A stretch of DNA of 64,000 nt, taken from the NCBI GenBank assembly GCA_001302245.1, contig LGYU01000016.1:124001-188000 (forward strand), given 5' to 3'. Of this stretch, positions 44,679-52,564 are shown one piece after another. A program made the position numbers and the translations under genes. This DNA is from Chitinophagaceae bacterium PMP191F. Lineage in GTDB: Bacteria > Bacteroidota > Bacteroidia > Chitinophagales > Chitinophagaceae. The notes under the pieces were generated by a model. That model did not search any database, was not told the DNA's origin, and saw only the letters and a program-made list of their open reading frames with translations. Position 1 is the first letter of the stretch; every line of letters starts with the position of its first letter.

Positions 44679-45973
44679 AATTGAGGATTGTCTTTTTGTT
44701 CTTGTTGCCAATGTGCGTAGCGGTCTGCCAGGTGCTTGTAAGCATTTTCACTCATCACAATGCCATTATCCACAATTACCCCGATGGCCAATGCGATACC
44801 GGTAAGCGACATGATATTAGAGGAAATACCAAAAGCGTTGAGCAGGATGAAGCTGATGGCAATGGTGACGGGAATTTGAATAATAATGCTCAGCGCACTG
44901 CGCCAGTGAAACAGGAAGATGATAACGATCAATGAAACCGCTATGATCTCTTCGATAAGTGTGCCTTTGACGGAGGAAATGGATTGCTTTATTAGTTGGC
45001 CACGGTCATAAACAATATCAAATTTTACCCCTTCTGGAAAGCCTTTGGCTACTTCCTGCATTTTGGCCTTCACGTTTTCAATTACCTCCGCGGCATTTTC
45101 GCCATAGCGCATGACCACAATGCCGCCGACCCGTTCTCCTTCGCCATTCTGGTCAAAAATCCCTAATCTTGTTTCACCGGAAGTTTGCACACTGGCTATG
45201 TCCGATACTTTAACGGCAATACCGTTACTGCTTTTTACGGCAATGTTTTGGATTTCCCCGATGGACTGTAAATAGCCGGAGGTCTTGATCACATAGCCGA
45301 TATCACTTAACTCAAACTTACTGCCGCCCGTTTCGTTGTTATTGGCACGAACGGCGCTGATGACATCACTTACAGCAAGTTTATAGTATAAAAGCTTGTT
45401 GGGATCGAGCGTGATCTGATACTGCTTTTGGAACCCGCCAAAGGAAGCGATCTCGCTTACGCCTCGTACATTTTGCAGCGCGAACTTGATATACCAGTCC
45501 TGCAAGGCTCTTTGTTCACCGAGATCCATGCCCGGTGCATCGAGGGTGTACCACAGGACATGCCCAACGCCGGTACCATCGGGTCCTAACTGCGGGCTGA
45601 CGCCTGGCGGCAGGTTGCGGGAAATAGTGCTAAGCCGTTCCAGCACCCGTTCCCTTGCCCAATAAATGTCTACGTTGTCTTCAAAAATGATGTAAATAAA
45701 GCTCATGCCGAACATGGACGTGCCCCGCACGTACTTGATCTTAGGAAGGCCCTGTAAATTGGTAACCAGCGGGTAGGTTACCTGGTCTTCGATCAACTGC
45801 GGTCCCCGTCCCATCCATTCGCTGAAAACGATGACCTGGTTTTCGGAAAGGTCGGGAATGGCATCTATGGGGTTGTTTTTAACAGCAAAAACGCCCCACG
45901 CAAAAAAAGCTGCCGCCAGGACTAACACGATGAAACGGTTGCGCAGCGACCATTCTATAATACGATGTACCAT
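44675..45973 (-). CDS. cusA: Cus-type RND permease, N-terminal half (module 1)
   Basis: A 432-aa membrane protein holding helix 1, the first periplasmic region (porter with 'IPDLSENQVIVFSEW', 'IYWARERVLERL') and helices 2-4. It keeps the helix-4 proton-relay acidic residue in GVIVDNGIVMSEN, then ends after a short charged tail. The start ATG gives the normal RND N-terminus (MVHRIIEWSLRNRFIVLV). A full CusA is about 1050 aa; 432 plus 644 equals that, with no loss of sequence, so this is a split gene and not a truncated one. It is 106 nt downstream of the HYC_CC_PP gene. Confidence 0.9.
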   Translation of the reverse strand: MVHRIIEWSLRNRFIVLVLAAAFFAWGVFAVKNNPIDAIPDLSENQVIVFSEWMGRGPQLIEDQVTYPLVTNLQGLPKIKYVRGTSMFGMSFIYIIFEDNVDIYWARERVLERLSTISRNLPPGVSPQLGPDGTGVGHVLWYTLDAPGMDLGEQRALQDWYIKFALQNVRGVSEIASFGGFQKQYQITLDPNKLLYYKLAVSDVISAVRANNNETGGSKFELSDIGYVIKTSGYLQSIGEIQNIAVKSSNGIAVKVSDIASVQTSGETRLGIFDQNGEGERVGGIVVMRYGENAAEVIENVKAKMQEVAKGFPEGVKFDIVYDRGQLIKQSISSVKGTLIEEIIAVSLIVIIFLFHWRSALSIIIQIPVTIAISFILLNAFGISSNIMSLTGIALAIGVIVDNGIVMSENAYKHLADRYAHWQQEQKDNPQL

Positions 45974-46079
45974 AAATGATAAATAAGGAACAATAAGTAA
46001 TGCTGATGGTAGATCAGCGGTGGATAGAAATGCCTTTAGCCCAACAGCATACTGTCAGGCTCAAAATGTGGAGCGGAGT

Positions 46080-46478
46080 CTAAATACGGAAAACGCAATT
46101 TCGCTTGTAGATCGGAGTTCCGGTGCTGTAGGGTGGTGCGTTACTGGTGGGATTTTCCTCAGTAATAGAAGAAAAGGTGATAGCTGGAATGTCAATGAAA
46201 GAATCAGGCAAGGCTACCGCCATCAAATACAATCCCTGGAAAGCCGTTTCTGTTATGCTGTGATCATTGGTAATTTTGAGCTGCTTGTGTTCATCCTTGC
46301 AGCAGCCCTTTTCCACCATTTTGCCCTTGTCGCTGCCGCAAATCGGGCAGTTTTCCTCTTCATTGTCTGATACACTCCATGCTACCATTTTGCCCATACA
46401 ATAATGCAAATGCAGGGTAGCGCCTGAAGTAGAGGCAAAGTAAGTAAAGGCTAATATGAAAAGGAAAATCTTTTTCAT
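46080..46478 (-). CDS. HYC_CC_PP family protein
   Basis: A 132-aa secreted protein (signal to about residue 20) with the three landmarks of this Bacteroidota family: LHYCMGKMV (about 24-32), a CC pair in EKGCCKDEH (about 55-63), and PP in NAPPYS (about 114-119). Further Cys in CPIC near 44-47 suit a metal site. It opens the efflux operon, with a good promoter, so it is probably a metal-binding or metal-sensing periplasmic protein. Confidence 0.85.
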   Translation of the reverse strand: MKKIFLFILAFTYFASTSGATLHLHYCMGKMVAWSVSDNEEENCPICGSDKGKMVEKGCCKDEHKQLKITNDHSITETAFQGLYLMAVALPDSFIDIPAITFSSITEENPTSNAPPYSTGTPIYKRNCVFRI

Positions 46479-46486
46479 TTTGTCGT

Positions 46487-46526
46487 TGCAAATATATAAA
46501 CATTTTTTTTGAGAATGTAGCGTAAT
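46487..46526 (-). promoter_or_regulatory. Promoter of the Cus-type operon, weak third copy of the copper block
   Basis: TATATTTG (46496-46489, minus strand) is a full TAnnTTTG -7 box 10 nt before the HYC_CC_PP ATG. On the plus strand TGCAAAT at 46487 is followed 34 nt later by the CG of GCGTAAT, against 35 nt in blocks A and B. Only these anchors match; the sequence between differs. Confidence 0.5.
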
Positions 46527-46594
46527 AATTTTTTAGCCCGATGATACATGATAAGATAATTGGATTTGGCGTGCTATACGGCTAAGTCTCCGGG

Positions 46595-47091
46595 CTAATG
46601 TATGTCCCAGATTCCGGCCGACCTTTCCAGGTTGATCAGGGCGGAGGCATAGTTCAGCAGCGCCTGGTAATAATCTGTTGTACATCATTATAGGTTCGTT
46701 GGGCATTTAATACTTCCAGCAAAGAAGTTTCACCACGCTTGTAACTGTAGATCTTGCCCTCTAAAACTTCTTTTGCATCCGTTAGCATTCCATTGTCGAA
46801 CTGCTGCACTTGCTTTTGGGCAGCCTGGTAGTTAATGAAGGCTTGCGTAACCTCTACCTGGATTTGCTGTACTACCTGTTGGTACTGCACTTCTGCCTGC
46901 TGCATAGAAAATGTTGCTGCTTTGATGTCGCCTTTATAACGATTGGAGAACTTTACAGGAGTGCTTAACCCGGCACTCAGGGAACGGTAAGCCGGTGTGG
47001 GCGGCAATATCATTAGTGGACACACCGCTATATAAGTATCTTCATCTGCATGTGTCCAACTGCTTTTAGTTGTATCCAAATCGTTTGACAT
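46595..47091 (-). pseudogene. Degraded TolC-family gene fragment
   Basis: The open part (46654-47091) reads a TolC-like end: 'LSAGLSTPVKFSNRYKGD', 'QQIQVEVTQAFINYQAAQ' and 'SLLEVLNAQRTYNDVQQ'. It then shifts frame near 46670: the other frame continues correctly as 'YYQALLNYASALINLERSAG' and ends IWDIH-stop at 46595. The first 35 codons do not look like TolC and the N-terminal two-thirds is missing. So this is a 5'-truncated, frameshifted TolC remnant. It lies next to an AraC remnant, as if a second cus-like operon decayed here. Confidence 0.75.
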
Positions 47092-47135
47092 AATAGCACA
47101 ACCGGAAGGGCATTATTAGGAACTGATTTATAAGT

Positions 47136-47195
47136 TTACACCTGATCCAACGATTTGCGTTTATCTTCCCTGATTTGTTTACAATGATTGGGTGT
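47136..47195 (-). pseudogene. 3'-end remnant of an HMA-AraC-type regulator gene
   Basis: Nineteen codons plus stop read TPNHCKQIREDKRKSLDQV, against TPSHFRQIREEKRKPLDKV at the end of the intact AraC gene at 48698. Nothing upstream continues the match; the nuclease gene begins to read across at 47205. The two DNA stretches differ clearly, so this is an old paralogue and not a recent target-site duplication. Confidence 0.6.
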
Positions 47196-47204
47196 AGAGC
47201 AGGC

Positions 47205-48461
47205 TTACCTGGTTGCCACGTTTCTTGCAATTTTTTCCATGATCAGGTGGCTGTCGCCAAATTTGCAGAGGGCGTCGCAATGTTGGCGCAAATCGGAAAA
47301 AAGAATATACTTGATCATTACCTTGTTCTGTTTTATGGCCGGCCGTGACAATTGCGCCACCACATCCTTTTCTCTTTTATCAGGTACGATCAGATAAAAT
47401 ACTTCGTCATCATCGGCGATCGTGTAACTCAAATCTGTAAGCCGTAAGATACCGGAATAGATGCTGGTACTTTTTTCCACCTCAAAGGCAGCAATGACAT
47501 TATTGGTTGCTTTTTGAAACCATAATACATCAATCAGTTTTACGGTATTCAATGTTTCCCGGTCTAAATCAATCTCAGGAAATGCCTGCAAACAAATAAA
47601 GGAAAAATTGTTGCCGCAATGTGATTTGGAGCGGTCATTGGAAGCCGCAATGACATCATACCCCAAAGCGTGACCAATTTTTAGTAAGTGATACTGCATT
47701 TCTGTATGCAGATCCTCTTCCTCTTTTTCATGTTCTACTTCTTCTCGTCTTTTTTCAATCAGCTTTTCCAATTTCTTTCTCTCTGGTTCTGACAAATATT
47801 CATCTGTACCCAATATGATTTTTTGGGTGCCTATTTCAAAAAGCAATCCTGCAATCGCTCCCAAATCCAGCGAAAGTTCTGAGCGGTATTGCTTATTGGT
47901 ATCGATCAACACTTCCCGCAGCGCCAGATACTCGCTCCAGCTTCCTAATTTCTTCCTGTCTTTGAACAGATAATTGAATCCATTCAGGATAGCTGTATTA
48001 AAGGGTGGTACAATGGTGGGATGCAGAAAATAAAGAATGTTCGACACGGCAGGCCCCAGTCCTTTTATCTTGTAGCTGTCCAGCCGGATAATTTCTTTAA
48101 TGATTTGCGCCTCTGCTTTTGCATTCAGGCAATTTTCAAGGAACTGGCCAAAGTGCTGCTTATTTGTTTCATTTTCGTAAATGTCGGGGATTCTCAGCTT
48201 GGGCTTCCAATAGAAGGGGTGCGCAGCTCCCTCAAACACCTGCTTTTGTTCGGTGATACAGGTGAGCACAAATTCGAGAGAAGATCCTTTAAAATCATTT
48301 CCGAATTTCTTGTTTTTAATATCATCCACTATCTGCTGTACGCCTCTGCGGATGGAGCGGAATGCTTTCAAACGTTCTTCGTTATTAGTAAACCAGGTAT
48401 TATAAACTGATTCCCTGTCAGCTTTATACTGTTGGATGATTGAATGAAGATGGCTATTCAT
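47205..48461 (-). CDS. Lone PD-(D/E)XK nuclease-like protein
   Basis: A 418-aa cytoplasmic protein. The middle has a helix-hairpin-helix-like piece ([15 protein letters not shown], about 130-145) and a Glu/Lys-rich coiled linker (about 225-255). The C-terminal 150 residues carry a PD-(D/E)XK pattern: E in [10 protein letters not shown] near 256, D in LIDVLWF near 311 and E-x-K in AFEVEKSTS near 327, followed by RLTDLSY. This suits a restriction-like endonuclease. No methyltransferase is beside it, so it may act on modified DNA or in a defence role; the family name is uncertain. It is inserted between an AraC remnant and the intact AraC gene. Confidence 0.7.
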   Translation of the reverse strand: MNSHLHSIIQQYKADRESVYNTWFTNNEERLKAFRSIRRGVQQIVDDIKNKKFGNDFKGSSLEFVLTCITEQKQVFEGAAHPFYWKPKLRIPDIYENETNKQHFGQFLENCLNAKAEAQIIKEIIRLDSYKIKGLGPAVSNILYFLHPTIVPPFNTAILNGFNYLFKDRKKLGSWSEYLALREVLIDTNKQYRSELSLDLGAIAGLLFEIGTQKIILGTDEYLSEPERKKLEKLIEKRREEVEHEKEEEDLHTEMQYHLLKIGHALGYDVIAASNDRSKSHCGNNFSFICLQAFPEIDLDRETLNTVKLIDVLWFQKATNNVIAAFEVEKSTSIYSGILRLTDLSYTIADDDEVFYLIVPDKREKDVVAQLSRPAIKQNKVMIKYILFSDLRQHCDALCKFGDSHLIMEKIARNVATR

Positions 48462-48697
48462 CTTTGATGGCTTTAATGAGTTTTACGGTACCGAACAGGG
48501 CATTAAAATAGCGTGTTTCTTACACATTTTTACATCCAGCTTTTTCGATATAGCCAGGTAACAGATCCTGTAAAACAATCCTTTGATTGGCGGTGGAGAT
48601 AGGAGAAAAACAAGGGAAGAAACACCAGTCCATCTTTGCTTTTGTCATTTGCGGAAGGCCGCTACTTCGTAACACCAATTTGTTTTACCTTATGAAA

Positions 48698-49285
48698 TTA
48701 GACTTTATCCAACGGTTTCCGCTTTTCTTCCCTGATTTGTCTGAAATGGCTTGGCGTAAGACCGGTAACTTTTTTGAATTGGTTGCTCAGATAGGCAACA
48801 CTGGAGTAATGCATACGCAAAGCAATTTCACTTAATGAAAGCTCGTCGTACACCAGTAATTCTTTAACCTTCTCAATTTTTTGAGCGATAAAATATTTTT
48901 CAATAGTGATACCTTCCACTTCCGAAAACAGATTGGACAGGTAATTGTAATCATGATGCAACGCTTTGCTTAATAAATCGGATAAATTGGTTTTTTCATC
49001 ATGGTCGCTATGATGTACCATGTTTATGATTACCGTTTTTATTTTTTCAATGATGCGTCCCTTCTTACTGTCTATAGGTTCAAACCCCAGGTCAAGCAAA
49101 GCTTTATCAAGCTTCTCCTTTTGATCGGCCGTAAGTTCCTTTTCAAGGGTCACTTCTCCCAACGTGATTTTTTGGGCATTTATGCCAATTTTTTTTAACT
49201 CACCGGCGACGACCAGTACACAGCGGTCGCAAACCATGTTCTTGATAAATAAGGTAACCATACTAAAGGGTTCATTTACAGACAT
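48698..49285 (-). CDS. HMA-AraC fusion: likely copper-sensing transcription regulator
   Basis: A 195-aa protein. Residues about 8-75 look like an HMA fold (MVTLFIKNMVCDRC, metal-site Cys at 19 and 22), and residues about 95-190 form an AraC-type two-helix-turn-helix DNA-binding domain (LSLSEIALRMHYSSVAYLSN ... VTGLTPSHFRQIREEKRK). A metal domain in the N-terminal sensor position makes copper or silver sensing direct. A TAACTTTG -7 box (49318-49311) drives it. It is the best candidate for control of the copper blocks, but its target site is not shown by the sequence. Confidence 0.85.
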   Translation of the reverse strand: MSVNEPFSMVTLFIKNMVCDRCVLVVAGELKKIGINAQKITLGEVTLEKELTADQKEKLDKALLDLGFEPIDSKKGRIIEKIKTVIINMVHHSDHDEKTNLSDLLSKALHHDYNYLSNLFSEVEGITIEKYFIAQKIEKVKELLVYDELSLSEIALRMHYSSVAYLSNQFKKVTGLTPSHFRQIREEKRKPLDKV

Positions 49286-49310
49286 TGAATTTGTTACTAT
49301 TTTTGCTTGC

Positions 49311-49318
49311 CAAAGTTA
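49311..49318 (-). promoter_or_regulatory. Bacteroidota-type -7 box of the HMA-AraC gene
   Basis: Minus strand TAACTTTG, a full TAnnTTTG match, overlaps the stop codon of the PRPP-synthetase-like gene and lies 25 nt before the AraC ATG. It gives the regulator a promoter separate from the upstream cluster. Confidence 0.55.
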
Positions 49319-50206
49319 CGAAAGGAAAATCTTGTTTACGGAAGCAGCCATTAGTGCTGTTACATCCAGTGCATTGGAGGCATGCGCAATAGTATTACAG
49401 GTAATAATGCTGTCTACTCCGGCATTTTGGAGTTCCTGGTAAGCGTGACCGGCAAAAACTGCATGAACACCAATACAGACCGGCGGCTTCATACCTGCTT
49501 TTTTCAGGTGATTCACTGTTTCTATCATGGTACGTGCAGTGGAAATGATATCATCCACCAATACAGGGGTATGATCCTTGTATTTTTCAACCTGCGGAAC
49601 GGTTACATTTACTTCCGTATCGCCCTTTCTTACTTTTTCAAGCACTATGTAAGGAGCATTGGCATCTTTAGCTACCTGCGAAACCCATTGCTCGCTTTCA
49701 CTATCAGGCCCTATCAACAGGGGATTGCCGATATGATCGCGGATATAATCCGAAATAAGAGTTGATGCGTGCAGTACCATGCAGGGAACCGAATAAATTT
49801 CGGCCATTGAAGATCTCCGGTGTAAATGCGGATCAATTGTAAAAAGTCTTTCTGCAAAACCGGAAATCAGTTTGGCAAAATATGCAGAGGTTATTCCCTC
49901 CCCTGGATGGAAGACCTTATCCTGTCGCATGTAGGCAAGATACGGGGCTACAATACAGGTGCATTTTGCGCCCAGCGATTTTAGCGTATGAGAAAGAAAA
50001 TATAATGGCAGCAATTTGCCATCAGGGTGATCAAGCGTACAGACCAAGATCACCTCCCTGCCACTTACGTCGGTCAATACGCGGACGTATGTTTCCCCAT
50101 CAGGGAAATTGCGTATGGTGGTTTCCCCGGTATCAGCTTCTAAAGCTGTAGCAAGTTGCTGTGCAAACGTTTCGTTTCCCGGTAGGGCAAATACAATGGG
50201 TTTCAT
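49316..50206 (-). CDS. Ribose-phosphate pyrophosphokinase-like protein
   Basis: A 296-aa cytoplasmic protein with two phosphoribosyltransferase-type halves. The N-terminal half begins 'FALPGNETFAQQLATALE' and holds 'FPDGETYVRV' and the R-Q-D-K flexible loop 'AYMRQDKVFHPGEGI'; the C-terminal half has the PRPP loop VLVDDIISTARTM near residue 215. It makes PRPP from ribose-5-phosphate and ATP. It is shorter and more diverged than housekeeping Prs (about 310 aa) and lies in a nucleotide cluster, so a specialised role is likely. It is 82 nt downstream of the SDR gene. Confidence 0.85.
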   Translation of the reverse strand: MKPIVFALPGNETFAQQLATALEADTGETTIRNFPDGETYVRVLTDVSGREVILVCTLDHPDGKLLPLYFLSHTLKSLGAKCTCIVAPYLAYMRQDKVFHPGEGITSAYFAKLISGFAERLFTIDPHLHRRSSMAEIYSVPCMVLHASTLISDYIRDHIGNPLLIGPDSESEQWVSQVAKDANAPYIVLEKVRKGDTEVNVTVPQVEKYKDHTPVLVDDIISTARTMIETVNHLKKAGMKPPVCIGVHAVFAGHAYQELQNAGVDSIITCNTIAHASNALDVTALMAASVNKIFLS

Positions 50207-50288
50207 TGACTCAATAGTTTTAAAAAAATAAAGATCATTTTCTATAACAGTATGCTTTGCTGGTCAACAGTTCAGGTTAACCGCTGTG

Positions 50289-51044
50289 TTACTGAGCGCC
50301 CCAACCACCATCAACGGTCATAGCGTTGCCGGTCACAAAGGAAGCGGCATCAGCACACAGCCAGATAGCGGCCTCGGCCACTTCTTCCGGCTGTCCCATT
50401 CTGCCTATCGGTTCCATGCTTTCAAACTGCTTCACGGTTTCCTGATCCGCTCCGGTAAAACGGTCGATCATCGGGGTTTGAATAACTCCCGGACAAACTG
50501 CATTTACCCGGATACCTGATTTGGCATATTCCAGCGCAGCAGTCCTGGTCAGACCGAGTACGCCGTGTTTACTTGCCACGTAAGCGGGAGATCCGGGGAA
50601 TCCACCCAAACCAGCGATGGAAGCATTGTTCACGATAGCACCTTTTCCCTGCTTCAGCATTTCCTGTATCTCATATTTCATGCAAAGCCAGACACCTTTC
50701 AGGTTGATCCCGATGGTTTTTTCCCAGTTCTCTTCCGTGCATTCATGGGTGAGGGCAGTAACCCCTTCAATACCGGCATTGTTGAAAGCGTAATCCAGGC
50801 GGCCAAAGGCTTTAATTGTTGTAGCCACCATTTCCCTGACCTCTTCGGTGCTGGATACGTCGCATTTTACAAACAGGGCTTCACCTCCTAAAGCCTGGAT
50901 AAGATGGAGTGTTTCATTATCTTCCACCCAGTCGGCAATAACTACTTTGGCTCCCCGTTTGGCAAAACCTATGGCGGCTGACCTGCCGATGCCAAAGCTT
51001 CCCCCGGTCACTATGGCTACTTTATCTTTAAATGTTGTTTCCAT
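50289..51044 (-). CDS. Short-chain dehydrogenase/reductase (SDR)
   Basis: A 251-aa classical SDR: TGGSFGIG cofactor site at 13-20, NNAGIEG near 89-95, the catalytic Ser of the NNASIAG strand near 140, Y-x-x-x-K in PAYVASKHG near 153-157, and a C-terminal 'TVDGGWGAQ'. The Asp in IADW after the second strand points to NAD(H) preference. The substrate is not readable; glucose or sugar alcohol dehydrogenases share this form. It lies 14 nt after the AMP-phosphorylase-like gene. Confidence 0.88.
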   Translation of the reverse strand: METTFKDKVAIVTGGSFGIGRSAAIGFAKRGAKVVIADWVEDNETLHLIQALGGEALFVKCDVSSTEEVREMVATTIKAFGRLDYAFNNAGIEGVTALTHECTEENWEKTIGINLKGVWLCMKYEIQEMLKQGKGAIVNNASIAGLGGFPGSPAYVASKHGVLGLTRTAALEYAKSGIRVNAVCPGVIQTPMIDRFTGADQETVKQFESMEPIGRMGQPEEVAEAAIWLCADAASFVTGNAMTVDGGWGAQ

Positions 51045-51058
51045 TGTTTTGATTTTTT

Positions 51059-52564
51059 TTATTCGATAGTAATGATGTTATCTGTTTTTAAATAAGAAAG
51101 GGCGTACTCCAGTTCTCCTTTTGTATGGGCGTACAGGGTAAACAGCGTGTCGCCCACGCTCACCTTTTTGCCGAGGGGCGCATTGAACAGGATGCCGGCT
51201 GAGGCCGACTGCGGCGCTCCTGCCAGCTTCGCTACCCGCGCCAGTTTACGATTGTCTATTGCGGTAACAACGCCCTCCTTGTCCGCGCAGACTTCAAAAT
51301 GGTAGGGTGCAAATGCAGGTTCCCTGAAACCGCCCTGACTTTGACAAATGGCCTGGAATTTTGCCCAGGCGCTTCCGGTTTCAAGAATGCTTCTGGCCAT
51401 ATTGTTACCGGTTCCAGGTGCATATTTGCCCGATAATTCCAGGAGCGCACCTGCAAGCGTAATAGCCCTTTCCTTCAAATCCGTTGGAGCCGTTTTCTCG
51501 TTGCGCAAAACAGCCAGCACATCCATTGCCTCCAATGCAGGACCAATACCTCTTCCTACCGGCTGTTGTCCATCGGTGATAATGACCTGTAATTGCAGGC
51601 CAATGGCCTGTGCCACCGATTCAAAATCATGTTGCAGTTGGAGGGCGATTTCATGCGTGCGTACTTTGGCTGTTTTACCTACCGGGAGATCTATGACCAC
51701 ATGCGTGGCACCGGCTGCCGATTTTTTTGACAGTACGGAGGCAATCATCTGCCCCTGGCTGTCTACGTCCAGCGATTTCTCCACTGAAATCAATATGTCA
51801 TCTGCGGGGCTTAGTTTTACAGCACCGCCCCACACAATACAGCCATTTTCTTTTTCAACGACTTTTTTGATCTCATCCATATCCAGATCAACCGGTGCTA
51901 TCACTTCCATCGTGTCGGCAGTTCCTGCGGGGGAAGTAATGGCCCTTGATGAGGTTTTTGGAATCGTCAGCCCGGCTGCGGCAACAATGCTGACAACAAT
52001 AGGTGTGGTACGGTTACCGGGCAGTCCGCCCACGCAGTGCTTGTCCAGTACCACGGATTTTTCCCAGGAGATGCTTTGTCCTGCATTGATCATGGCCTTT
52101 GTAAGCCCGATGATCTCAGGTACTGAAAGGTTATCGTCAGAACAGGCTGAAATAAACGCAGCCAGTTCAATGTTAGAATATTTCCCTGCAACGATATCCT
52201 TCATGATCTCATTGAACTGTTGCTCCGTCAGTTGATCGTGATACATTTTTGCCCGTACATAGCTCAGGGAATTGATGTTCTCCAGGTGGGAGAACGTGAG
52301 GCAGTCCCCATCAACAATGTCCAGCCTTTTCATGGCTTCCATTGACAATGCCGCTTCATCCACGGCAAGCAGATCGGAGTGAACCACGTTGAGGGTTGCT
52401 ACAATGGTTTTTTCATGGTGGTGTATCACTATGCGGGTGAGTGCTGTAAAGCCTTCTGATTGGCATATGTGGCAATCAGCACGCATGTAGACAATGTTCT
52501 CCCGGTACGTATCAATACCGATAGATTTAACCCTTAACGTGTTGTAGGAATGATGATGTTCCAT
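51059..52564 (-). CDS. AMP/thymidine phosphorylase family protein
   Basis: A 501-aa cytoplasmic enzyme. An N-terminal domain of about 85 residues precedes the phosphorylase core: 'KHCVGGLPGNRTTPIVVSIV' (phosphate and substrate loop), 'IPKTSSRAITSPAGTADTME', and 'GQQPVGRGIGPALEAMDVL'. The length and the extra N-terminal domain match archaeal-type AMP phosphorylases (about 500 aa) better than plain thymidine phosphorylase (about 440 aa). Such enzymes cleave a nucleoside monophosphate to base plus ribose-1,5-bisphosphate. It abuts the beta-CASP gene with no gap (52565/52564). Confidence 0.88.
   Translation of the reverse strand: MEHHHSYNTLRVKSIGIDTYRENIVYMRADCHICQSEGFTALTRIVIHHHEKTIVATLNVVHSDLLAVDEAALSMEAMKRLDIVDGDCLTFSHLENINSLSYVRAKMYHDQLTEQQFNEIMKDIVAGKYSNIELAAFISACSDDNLSVPEIIGLTKAMINAGQSISWEKSVVLDKHCVGGLPGNRTTPIVVSIVAAAGLTIPKTSSRAITSPAGTADTMEVIAPVDLDMDEIKKVVEKENGCIVWGGAVKLSPADDILISVEKSLDVDSQGQMIASVLSKKSAAGATHVVIDLPVGKTAKVRTHEIALQLQHDFESVAQAIGLQLQVIITDGQQPVGRGIGPALEAMDVLAVLRNEKTAPTDLKERAITLAGALLELSGKYAPGTGNNMARSILETGSAWAKFQAICQSQGGFREPAFAPYHFEVCADKEGVVTAIDNRKLARVAKLAGAPQSASAGILFNAPLGKKVSVGDTLFTLYAHTKGELEYALSYLKTDNIITIE

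Noticed and set aside
44675-44711. Longer start of the module 1 permease C-half (TTG at 44711)
   Set aside because: The ATG at 44678 forms an ATGA overlap with the N-half stop and gives the better N-terminus, so the TTG is not needed.
48520-48648. Minus-strand frame of 42 codons upstream of the nuclease gene
   Set aside because: Too short, no recognisable motif and no supporting promoter; kept only as a curiosity.
47136-48760. AraC tail copies on both sides of the nuclease considered as a recent target-site duplication
   Set aside because: The two copies differ at many positions, so they are paralogous gene ends and not fresh direct repeats.
51348-52235. Plus-strand open frame of 295 codons over the phosphorylase gene
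   Set aside because: It is the antisense shadow of a strongly conserved enzyme; its Ser/Thr/Pro/Ala-rich composition has no family resemblance.
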